A stretch of DNA of 64,000 nucleotides, from NCBI GenBank assembly GCA_035582835.1, contig JAYKAV010002442.1, forward strand, positions 3,654,391-3,718,390, given 5' to 3'. Both the position numbers and the translations under genes were made by a program. The notes under the pieces are model-generated. The model worked only from the letters and a program-made list of their open reading frames with translations, searched no databases and was not told the origin of the DNA. Of this stretch, positions 58,401 to 64,000 are shown piece after piece. Numbering within the stretch: position 1 is the first letter of the stretch; the number at the start of each line of letters is the position of its first letter. The stretch comes from Phoebastria nigripes (Eukaryota > Chordata > Aves > Procellariiformes > Diomedeidae).

Positions 58401-61400
58401 GTTTTGAGATGCTCAAAGAACCACAGGGAGGAAAAGAACCCTCAAGTTTGCAAACACAACTAAGAACAGCTCATTTGAAGCTCATCAGCTTAACCATTTC
58501 AGTTCAGTTAATTTACCTTAACTATGGTTGCTTGACCTACCTTGATAGATGACAGAGCTGTTTTTTCTGGGGAGACTTCCTCATCAGAATCATCACGATT
58601 ACCCCGTTTCTTCTCCAAGTTATTTCTGCGATGACTCTCAGAGGGCAGCAAAGACCGAAAAGACTTTTCCTCAATCTCATCCTCTGTCATGGACTCATCA
58701 AATTTCAGGGAATACTCTGTTGCAACAGAAGCGGAATCTGAGGGGGAAATCAGGGAAGTGGCTTTACGCTCAGGTATGTACCATGAATGCAGTTTTACTC
58801 TGTCTCATCTCAATAAAGATAGGGGGGCAGGAAAGACAGGAAGATAACTACTCTAATGCAGAAAAATGGGTGTTTAGAAAAGAGTGACCTTGAGTTAGAG
58901 GACATCATGAAATACTGTTATGTAGCTTCAAAAGACCTAACAGACTTCTGTACACAGGTATAAACACATTTCTGGGGCTGCTGAAACATCTGGCGCTCAG
59001 CCTGCGTATTCAGCAAGTGAACACCTGGCTACAGCTAGCACAGCAGAAAGTAGAATAGCCCGCAGACTCCATCACTCTGATGTGCAGAATTTCAAAGGTT
59101 CCCATCTCACTGTGCCATGCTCTGTTACCTCTTAAGAGGCTACCAATTCACCGGGGGCTCAGCCTTCTTCACATGTATTCCCTCATTTATTTCAGAAACT
59201 AATTCTGAAACAGCACCTCCCTCCCTCCCCCATTACCACTTTCAGATTCATCACATACAAACAATACAGCTAACCTTTTTCGTCTGGCAGTGATAAAATA
59301 CTATCACTCGGCAAGGAATCATCCACACCAGTATGAGCCTGCTCTTCAATACTGCTAGTTATCTTTTCACGACGGGAAAGCTTTTTCTCATTCTCCTTAG
59401 AAGATGGAACTGAAGGACTCTCTTGGCGGCTGCTGGTACTACTGTGTTATCAAAAGATAATTTTTTTTTTAAATTACTTGGCACATTTAAAAATATTTAT
59501 ATTACATTACTACTGTACACACTATGATTAACATCCCAGCAATAATCGACATGCAGAGGGTTTGGTTTTGTTTTCAAAATGCAGCTTGGCTACTTTAAAA
59601 TTCCAAGCCTCATCAAGCTGCTGATTGACTCGGAACTTGTTATTTTTATTCTACCTTAGAATGCAAGTGGTTTGTAGGTATGCACACCCTCTACCTGGCA
59701 ATGAGTATTGATGATAAACCATTGCAAACATCTCTCCTTACAGTTTTTAAAAGGATGAGCGAGATAGCCATACTGTTTTAAATTAGAAGAACTACAGAGG
59801 ACAAAATCATTCCAGTTGATCAAGATCAGAGAAGGGCTGTGAGAAACTTCATGGGACCTAACTAGATCAGGTAAGTGAACAGGAAACAAAAAGCTAAAAT
59901 CCAGTATTAAACATAGGCAAGATACTGAAAAGTAACACCAGAAATGAGTCAAATCTAAACCTCAGGCAAGCAGCACTCCAGGCACTTCATGTAAAATCTC
60001 AAGCCAGTGCAGAGCAGCAGTGAAAACAAAAACCCTAACAAAATGGCCAGATACACAGAGAACAGAATAGAAAGTAATGCACGTTACAGAGTAGGCAGTT
60101 TTACAGGTCCCTCCACCGCATTTTCAGAACATATGCTCCAGCCTACGTTCTAGTCCATTTCAAAAACACACAGAGCAAAATGAGAAGGGCACAAAATGCA
60201 AATATTTAGGACAGGGAAAAAGACTCAGATAAACAGAGACTTAAAGTGACTTTTAGGTTACAAAGGTGATGCAATAGAAGTATGCAAGTAGGCCACAGCA
60301 CAGCAATCAGAATAATCTCAGCTCAACAATTTCTGAAGGTATTTCATCCAACCAAAGTCAAGGCCACATCCAAGTTCTGAACACCTGCAAGGACAGAGGA
60401 TTCCACAACCTCCCTGCACCTCTNTTCCAGTGTTTGACTACTCTCACAGGCAGCATTTTTTTTCCCCAACGATGTTCCCCTTTCTGGAATGTCATCATTG
60501 CCTTTTGTCATCTCACTGTGCACCTCCAAGAAGAGTCTAGCCTCGTGTTCCCTAACAACCCGCCTTTAGGATACTGCAACTAGATCCCTGCCCCCTTAGC
60601 CTTCTCTTTTCTAGGTTAAGTTAGCTCAGTTCCTTCAGCCTCTCTTTTACATCACGTACTCCAGCCTCCTAACCATCTTGGTGGTTCACCACTAGACTTG
60701 CGTCAGTATGTTAACGTCTTCTCTTTACCAAGGAGCCCGAAACAGGACACTGTATTCCAGAAACAGTCCCATAAGAGCTGAACAGAGGGGAATAACCATT
60801 TCCCTTTGCCTGCTTGCTAGACTCTTGCTAATTCAGCTGAATGAGAAAGCAGATGTGGAACTCAATTATTCTTAAGTTAGGAAAGAGAAAAGCNTCCAAT
60901 TATAACAAATACAGCAAATTCAAAACTGAAGACATTAACAACATACTATTACACCGTGGACCACAGTGTAGCAGGATTTTTAATTAAAGACAAAGCAAAT
61001 TCTGGTAGGCATGTAAACATTCAAGCTCTGGAATATAAGACAGATTTATCTGTTGAAGGTTTAATACTGACTTTCCCTCTTTTAAAAAAAAAAAAATTGA
61101 AGGAAATAGCTTGATAATCCTTTGTACTTTAGTTCTTATTTATAGCAAAAACCCCCTTGTCATCTAAACTCTTCTTACCTCTGATCATGAACCTTTGATC
61201 TTGAGGACTCTGAATAACTATCAAACATCAGTGAGTATGTCTGTTTTGAGTCACCTGTCTCCTCTTTACCTTGTGATATGGCACCAGACTCACATTTCCT
61301 GAGAAAGGGAAGTGTTTTGGGTAAATCTGCATTGTCTTAAACCAGAGAGTAATACAGTTTTCACAAGCTTTCATNAGTTTACTAGAAGTAGTAACAGCTA

Positions 61401-61804
61401 AAATTTCTGAAAAGATCACTTAAAGCTCAGACTAGTTAAATCATCCCACAAAATATTTAGAGCACCTTTTTCTACTTTTATATAGAGCTTCACAGAACCA
61501 GTTTATGTCACCTTTGGCATACAGTATTAAGGGCATAAAGATGGAACCTAAATTCTTCTTAAATGCTCACTCATTATGACATCTTAAAATTTTCTTCAAG
61601 AATAGGTGAAGCAAAACCTAACAAATCTTACTTCCCCCTTCCTAAGATGTGAAACATTAGGCAAAACCTGTTTGTATCAGTTCGGGCCCTCAGTTGTTTC
61701 AGGAACTCCGAATGATGCTGCCGCTGGTGGTCAAACAAGGTGGTGACTGGAGCAGCTGGAGCACTGACAGTATCTGCGATCTGTGTTCGTGCTAACTCTG
61801 TCAC
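26713..61804 (-). CDS. CEP350: Centrosome-associated protein 350, C-terminal half (partial, 19 exons)
   Basis: CEP350 is a large centrosomal and pericentriolar protein that anchors microtubules, recruits the FOP/CEP43 complex and stabilises centrioles. The 19 joined exons give about 1,684 residues, a little over half of the ~3,117-residue human protein, ending [16 protein letters not shown]. In order: Ser/Glu-rich disordered segments, a long Lys/Arg/Glu coiled-coil block (exons at 57804-55248 and 47646), more disordered segments, a second coiled coil (40995-41155), then a 2,078-nt exon with the CAP-Gly domain. A conserved C-terminal region finishes with [20 protein letters not shown]. All introns are GT-AG and all phases agree. 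The CAP-Gly loop reads GNNNGTYDG as in mammalian CEP350. The 5' half lies past base 64000. QSOX1 downstream in the same orientation fits the known synteny. Confidence 0.97.
26878..33815 (-). other. CEP350: Last CEP350 intron (about 6.9 kb)
   Basis: AT-rich intron. There is a purine-rich plus-strand block at about 28684-28890, whose 102-codon ORF is low complexity and not credible as a gene. No exon, RNA gene or recognisable transposon was found. Confidence 0.75.
33816..33938 (-). CDS. CEP350: CEP350 exon
   Basis: This exon of 123 nt encodes [40 protein letters not shown] and L. No ATG-led ORF marks it; it is recognised by similarity. The acceptor is TTCTGTAG and the donor GTCAGT. Confidence 0.96.
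33939..35117 (-). other. CEP350: CEP350 intron with a G24 homopolymer
   Basis: It contains an uninterrupted run of 24 G on the plus strand at 34140-34163 and a C10 run near 34430. Nothing else was recognised. Confidence 0.85.
34140..34163. repeat. Poly(dG)/poly(dC) run of 24
   Basis: Twenty-four consecutive G lie inside an AT-rich CEP350 intron. On the transcribed pre-mRNA it is a C run. The exact length is likely uncertain because such runs sequence poorly. Confidence 0.9.
35118..35264 (-). CDS. CEP350: CEP350 exon
   Basis: This exon of 147 nt encodes [40 protein letters not shown] and DPNDLDEIK. The acceptor is TGCTAAG and the donor GTAGGA. It is almost unchanged from mammals. Confidence 0.97.
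35352..35753 (-). CDS. CEP350: CEP350 exon
   Basis: This exon of 402 nt (134 codons, phase 0) opens [20 protein letters not shown] and includes [20 protein letters not shown] and [20 protein letters not shown]. It is highly conserved with the mammalian C-terminus except for the middle Pro/Glu stretch. The acceptor is TTCACAG and the donor GTACAG. Confidence 0.96.
36755..38832 (-). CDS. CEP350: CEP350 large exon with CAP-Gly domain
   Basis: A single exon of 2,078 nt holds about 692 residues. The first ~330 are Ser/Glu-rich and disordered (e.g. [20 protein letters not shown]). The CAP-Gly domain spans about 37605-37825: [20 protein letters not shown], then [18 protein letters not shown] and [13 protein letters not shown]. 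Acidic linker follows, then a helical block [20 protein letters not shown] and [20 protein letters not shown], ending [12 protein letters not shown]-Gly domains bind EEY/F tails of tubulin and EB proteins. One N at 37035 leaves one residue unknown. The donor is GTGAGT. Confidence 0.97.
37605..37825 (-). other. CEP350: CAP-Gly domain coding segment of CEP350
   Basis: It reads [40 protein letters not shown] and [14 protein letters not shown]. The family's groove motif GKNDG appears as GNNNG, as in mammalian CEP350, so this is a family feature rather than a lesion. Confidence 0.95.
39543..39625 (-). CDS. CEP350: CEP350 exon
   Basis: This exon of 83 nt encodes [20 protein letters not shown] and ESISEHA. 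It is small, and placed by similarity and phase. The acceptor is CTTTAG and the donor GTATGT. Confidence 0.94.
40392..40531 (-). CDS. CEP350: CEP350 exon
   Basis: This exon of 140 nt encodes [32 protein letters not shown] and [10 protein letters not shown]. The acceptor is ACGTGCAG and the donor GTAATT. The junction codon AG+G gives Arg ([15 protein letters not shown]). Confidence 0.95.
40995..41155 (-). CDS. CEP350: CEP350 exon, coiled coil
   Basis: This exon of 161 nt encodes [40 protein letters not shown] and ends EASLIKQLE, a basic helical stretch nearly identical to human. The acceptor is TTTTTCAG and the donor GTTAGG. Confidence 0.96.
42650..42813 (+). repeat. Diverged duplicated block, copy A
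   Basis: It shares with copy B, in the same order, acaacagcca, atacaat, ttttcca, catttag-gaattaaaaaaa, atctca-ttgctaa, and tttatgatgc. The two are about 800 bp apart in direct orientation with many substitutions and small indels. Confidence 0.7.
43450..43596 (+). repeat. Diverged duplicated block, copy B
   Basis: This is the partner of 42650-42813. Similarity is clear in order and spacing of short matches but much weaker than the 45-bp dispersed repeat, so the duplication is old or the blocks are two copies of an unrecognised repeat family. Confidence 0.7.
44445..44589 (-). CDS. CEP350: CEP350 exon
   Basis: This exon of 145 nt encodes [38 protein letters not shown] and [10 protein letters not shown]. 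The [15 protein letters not shown] and SDESLS.TQS segments match the mammalian protein. The donor is GTAAGT. Confidence 0.94.
45833..46044 (-). CDS. CEP350: CEP350 exon
   Basis: This exon of 212 nt encodes [20 protein letters not shown] then [20 protein letters not shown] and SSTSPGKL. It is acidic, Ser/Pro-rich and probably disordered. The acceptor is GATCTCAG and the donor GTGAGT. Confidence 0.95.
47646..47845 (-). CDS. CEP350: CEP350 exon, coiled coil
   Basis: This exon of 200 nt encodes [20 protein letters not shown] then [20 protein letters not shown] and [12 protein letters not shown], almost unchanged from mammals. The acceptor is CTGTCAG and the donor GTAGTA. Confidence 0.97.
50101..50145. 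other. Assembly gap (45 N)
   Basis: A run of N in a CEP350 intron, about 300 bp left of the CR1 insertion. Confidence 0.98.
50441..51331 (-). mobile_element. CR1 LINE, 5'-truncated, minus orientation
   Basis: The plus strand starts gaatcatagaatggtttggg, the reverse complement of the typical CR1 3' tail (..CCATTCTATGATTC), followed by ttggaagggaccttaaagat. The minus strand from 51177 to 50659 is an unbroken 172-codon frame of CR1 ORF2 C-terminus, including [44 protein letters not shown] and RRATKMI, ending RLREI. Compared with typical CR1 a short segment after WQCELAS is missing. The right part to about 51331 is also CR1-like. Single Ns at 51111, 51131 and 51209 lie inside. It lacks the 5' part and is not autonomous. 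Confidence 0.93.
55248..55405 (-). CDS. CEP350: CEP350 exon
   Basis: This exon of 158 nt encodes [20 protein letters not shown] and ends [16 protein letters not shown], matching the [13 protein letters not shown] junction of the family. The acceptor TTGCAG is preceded by an unusually long T25 run. The donor is GTAACT. A 7.4-kb intron holding a CR1 copy separates it from the next exon. Confidence 0.94.
55426..55450. repeat. A25 run next to a CEP350 3' splice site
   Basis: Twenty-five A on the plus strand, so T25 in the sense direction, end about 20 bases before the acceptor of the exon at 55248-55405. The tract serves as, or extends, the polypyrimidine tract. Confidence 0.9.
55478..55555. repeat. 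Exact 39-bp tandem duplication
   Basis: 55478-55516 and 55517-55555 are identical; each unit begins ctaccatctttttaaaaatt. It lies in the intron upstream of the exon at 55248-55405. The lack of any difference suggests a recent event or an assembly error. Confidence 0.95.
56265..56411 (-). CDS. CEP350: CEP350 exon, coiled coil
   Basis: This exon of 147 nt (49 codons, phase 0) encodes [40 protein letters not shown] and ends SAGENKL, a continuous helix pattern. The acceptor is CTAAAAG and the donor GTAAGT. Confidence 0.96.
56800..56887 (-). CDS. CEP350: CEP350 exon, coiled coil
   Basis: This exon of 88 nt encodes [20 protein letters not shown] then LLLRLQQEK, nearly identical to the mammalian protein. 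The acceptor is TTTGCAG and the donor GTAACT. Confidence 0.95.
57804..57988 (-). CDS. CEP350: CEP350 exon, start of coiled-coil block
   Basis: This exon of 185 nt encodes [20 protein letters not shown] then [20 protein letters not shown] and LAWLEHQKK. It is heptad-rich and highly charged. The donor GTAAGG follows AAGAA (phase 2). Confidence 0.95.
58541..58737 (-). CDS. CEP350: CEP350 exon
   Basis: This exon of 197 nt encodes [20 protein letters not shown], then [15 protein letters not shown] and [18 protein letters not shown]. The acceptor is CCCCTCAG and the donor GTAGGT; it ends in phase 0. The [29 protein letters not shown] pattern is a recognisable CEP350 segment. Confidence 0.93.
59275..59441 (-). 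CDS. CEP350: CEP350 exon
   Basis: This exon of 167 nt encodes [20 protein letters not shown] then [18 protein letters not shown] and ends SILSLPDEK. The acceptor is AACACAG and the donor GTTAGC. It is Ser/Glu/Lys-rich, and joins the next exon as G+AT (Asp). Confidence 0.88.
60320..60840 (-). mobile_element. Old, diverged CR1 LINE fragment
   Basis: CR1 landmarks are readable on the plus strand in the order expected for a minus-strand copy: ttccacaacctccctgcacc, ttccagtgtttgac, tctcactgtgcacctccaag, agccttctcttttct, and gagcccgaaacaggacactg. It carries many substitutions and small indels and no long frame. It is more decayed than the copy at 50441-51331. Confidence 0.8.
61179..61298 (-). CDS. 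CEP350: CEP350 exon
   Basis: This exon of 120 nt between TTTCTCAG and GTAAGA encodes [17 protein letters not shown] then [18 protein letters not shown]. It is Ser-rich and likely disordered. Phase agrees with both neighbours. Confidence 0.85.
61299..61667 (-). other. CEP350: CEP350 intron
   Basis: An AT-rich intron of 369 bp bounded by the shorter donor choice at 61667 and TTTCTCAG. Its first 36 bases would be exon if the alternative donor at 61631 is used. Confidence 0.7.
61668..61804 (-). CDS. CEP350: CEP350 exon (first in window)
   Basis: The acceptor TACTCAG precedes [20 protein letters not shown] and [16 protein letters not shown]. Two donors are in the same phase: CAG|GTTTTG (exon ends at 61668) and GAA|GTAAGA (exon ends at 61632, adding 12 residues beginning FCLMF). 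The added residues are hydrophobic and unlike the neighbours, so the shorter form is listed, though its donor is weak. Confidence 0.8.
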
Positions 61805-64000
61805 CTGAGTACAATAAAAACCNAAGGAATACAATGCGCTTATCAGCATCAAAATTTTTGAAAGTTTTCAAAGTTTTTGAAAGATAAAATAGTCATTCTC
61901 ACAGGCAATTTACTGATTTATTGACCAAATGTGTAAGACATGGTTTTGAGATGGTTTGTAATTACATGTGTCAATTTTGGTTGTAGGAGGTGCATATTGC
62001 TCTGTAAATATATATTCTTTAATTTATGCAGAGTGGAATTATTGATATGAAACTACAGACATGCAAGATANTACTTATCATATCATTCTAATCAACGTAA
62101 CCAAACGCTGATCAGTAGAATGATCCCCATGTAATAAAACATTCCAGACTTACCATTACAATTAATTTAAAAAAAAAAAAAAACCCAAAAACAAAAAAAC
62201 CCAAACCAAAACACAACAAAAGGCAGAAACAATGTTTTCTTTTTCATTTGAAAGTGCATCTTGCCCAAAGAGCAAGAAATATTATTTCCATTCTAAAGCA
62301 AGCAACAGGTTTAAGTTCCAATATCATGCAAACTGCCAGGTCTAAAATTGGCAGCATTAAATCAACAAACAGCCATAAATTTCTCCTTTTTAATGTATGG
62401 CAGTCACTGTGTACCTGACTAGAAATCACAGCAGAGAACACTGATTTTTAGAAGCTTTAAAATTTAATATTTTTCTTCTTGTTCAAAGGTCTGCCTCTTG
62501 CAGAGCAGGGAACTCTGGCTGGTTTCGAACGTAGGAATAAGCTGTATTTCAATAACTTCCAATGCACATACTGAATTTCTCCATTAATTCTTCAATGAAT
62601 GTATACATTTTCATATAAAATTTTATAAGAACAAATGAATTTTTTTTTTTAATTGGATTGTCTGTATACATCACCCACTATTTTATCCTTCATTAGTACG
62701 ACAGTCAACTCTAAGCAAACAAACTTGTATAGTAGCATGCTGTGTTATCTCTTTTGCAAAAGAGAAACTTCTAATTGAAAGCAATGAAGAAAATTAACTC
62801 CACTCCTTTATACATAAGAAATTACAGTGTACATCCAAAAATATTCCCAGCACATTGGTGACCAGCATTTCCATTGCTGCATTCCAGTTAAAATAAATGT
62901 TTTTTTCAACTGAATATCAGGAGTCACTTGTGAACGCGGATGGAAAAGCTACTCTGCTAGCCCATCATCACTGACCAGGTCATCCCCATCAACCTCTCCA
63001 CTAGCACCTCTTACTCTCAGACTTCAAACTTAAAGCAAGACAAGAGATTAAAACCCTACACCAAATAAAAGCTGTCTCTGTTTCTTCTACCTTGTTTCTT
63101 AATTGGTTTCCACCTACTATAAGCTCTATAAACTCCAAATGTTTCTTTGTCTTTATCCAAGACTTCACTATCTGCTATCAACAACCACTGCATGTATCTC
63201 AGATGCCTGAGCTTTTCTGCTCCTTTAACATAAATCATTTTTGAATAGACAAGAATGGGTTAAACTTCACATATTTGGCAAAGCCCAGAACAAGTACATC
63301 AGTATTATTCTGCAGTCCCATTACCTATCATAAAAACAGCCTTGCTAAGCACCAGCATGTGCATAAGCTGTGAAGAAAGTTACGTTCATACCCATCAGCC
63401 TTCTGCACTCCATCCCATAACCCTAATCCACAGTCACTGCAATTGCTAAACTATGAAGAAGCAAAAGCATCTTTTGGTTACTGTGTTTCTTACCGATGTG
63501 TGAAGCAGCTGCTACATTTTGAGAACAAGTAGTATAAAAACTGATAAACTGATATATAAACCTGAAAACAAATATTCTGTATGCCACAAAAAGAACAAAG
63601 AGAGACTCAAAAAAAAAGAAAACTTCAAACTCTGTATCAAGTTAAGAGCTCTGCTGAAGATCCTCCCCCCTCCTTTATTTTTTTTCTTTGGTGGTCTCCT
63701 ACCTTCAAAAGTAAGCAAAACTGCAATTTCCCTGCTTTTCTAATTTAATTTGCATATGAAGCAGATACAGGATCAATCCCTGATGGATTGAGACTCTTAC
63801 AAATTAAAGATGTTGTGTTCACTATCATCAATCTCTCCTGGAAGAACAAACTTCTTAACAGTTTGTTAACTGGAAGATCATAGGAATAGTGAACAGGGAT
63901 TTAAGGCTGCTGACTGACTTCTAAGTAAGGACACCAGGAAAGCTCCTTTAAAGTCTTGTCATTTGTCACATTATGAAGGTGAAGAAGTTGCACTGNGAAT
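61805..64000 (-). other. CEP350: CEP350 intron or unassigned sequence up to the window edge
   Basis: AT-rich DNA with no stretch that I recognise as CEP350 protein. Minus-strand frames at 62244-62441 and 63056-63238 do not resemble the family and lack fitting splice sites. The preceding exon probably lies beyond 64000, but a short unrecognised exon is possible. Confidence 0.55.

Larger units (their letters stand above)
55406..61178 (-). other. CEP350: CEP350 introns between 55406 and 61178
   Basis: Introns at 55406-56264, 56412-56799, 56888-57803, 57989-58540, 58738-59274 and 59442-61178. They are AT-rich. The last contains an old CR1 copy. No other gene or RNA is recognised. Confidence 0.75.

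Noticed and set aside
63056..63238. Minus-strand 60-codon frame as an upstream CEP350 exon
   Set aside because: The sequence is unlike CEP350, and I could not fit an acceptor and donor with matching phase.

Overview
The window is vertebrate nuclear DNA, almost certainly from a bird. Evidence: compact multi-exon genes with GT-AG introns, three CR1 LINE fragments (the characteristic avian/sauropsid repeat), and protein sequence close to but distinct from the mammalian orthologues. Scattered single Ns and two N gaps (15832-16111 and 50101-50145) show a draft assembly. Bacterial features (operons, ribosome binding sites, CRISPR) do not apply.

Two genes are present, both read on the minus strand. 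At the left is a complete QSOX1 (quiescin sulfhydryl oxidase 1): 12 coding exons between 15827 (ATG) and 5522 (TGA). All splice junctions are GT-AG, all reading phases agree, and the joined product is 735 residues. Its start codon lies 5 bp from the edge of a 280-base gap that hides the 5' UTR and core promoter. At the right is the 3' half of CEP350, a large centrosomal CAP-Gly protein: 19 coding exons from 61804 to the stop at 26713, about 1,684 residues of the C-terminus. The 5' half of the gene lies beyond base 64000.

The order CEP350 then QSOX1, in the same orientation, matches the arrangement I know from human 1q25, where LHX4 follows QSOX1. By that synteny the first ~4.9 kb here should be the spacer between QSOX1 and LHX4. 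No coding sequence is supported there, but small AT-rich islands carry homeodomain-type motifs (TAATTA, and clusters of TAATCC/GGATTA) in otherwise GC-rich DNA.

Layout by region. 1-~150: CR1 fragment. ~150-4950: spacer with candidate regulatory islands. 4946-15827: QSOX1, with a degenerate minisatellite in intron 1. 15832-16111: gap over the QSOX1 5' end. 16112-~22760: intergenic, with a perfect CRE palindrome about 0.5 kb upstream of QSOX1. ~22760-26712: CEP350 3' UTR. 26713-61804: CEP350 exons and introns, holding two CR1 copies, long homopolymers, an exact 39-bp tandem duplication and a diverged duplicated block. 61805-64000: further CEP350 intron, no exon recognised. The DNA is visibly GC-rich through QSOX1 and AT-rich through CEP350.

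The two proteins act separately: QSOX1 forms disulfides in the Golgi and secretory pathway, CEP350 anchors microtubules at the centrosome. I found no convincing undescribed biological system. The most checkable leads are the homeodomain-motif islands in the presumed LHX4 spacer and several structural oddities in CEP350 introns and 3' UTR.
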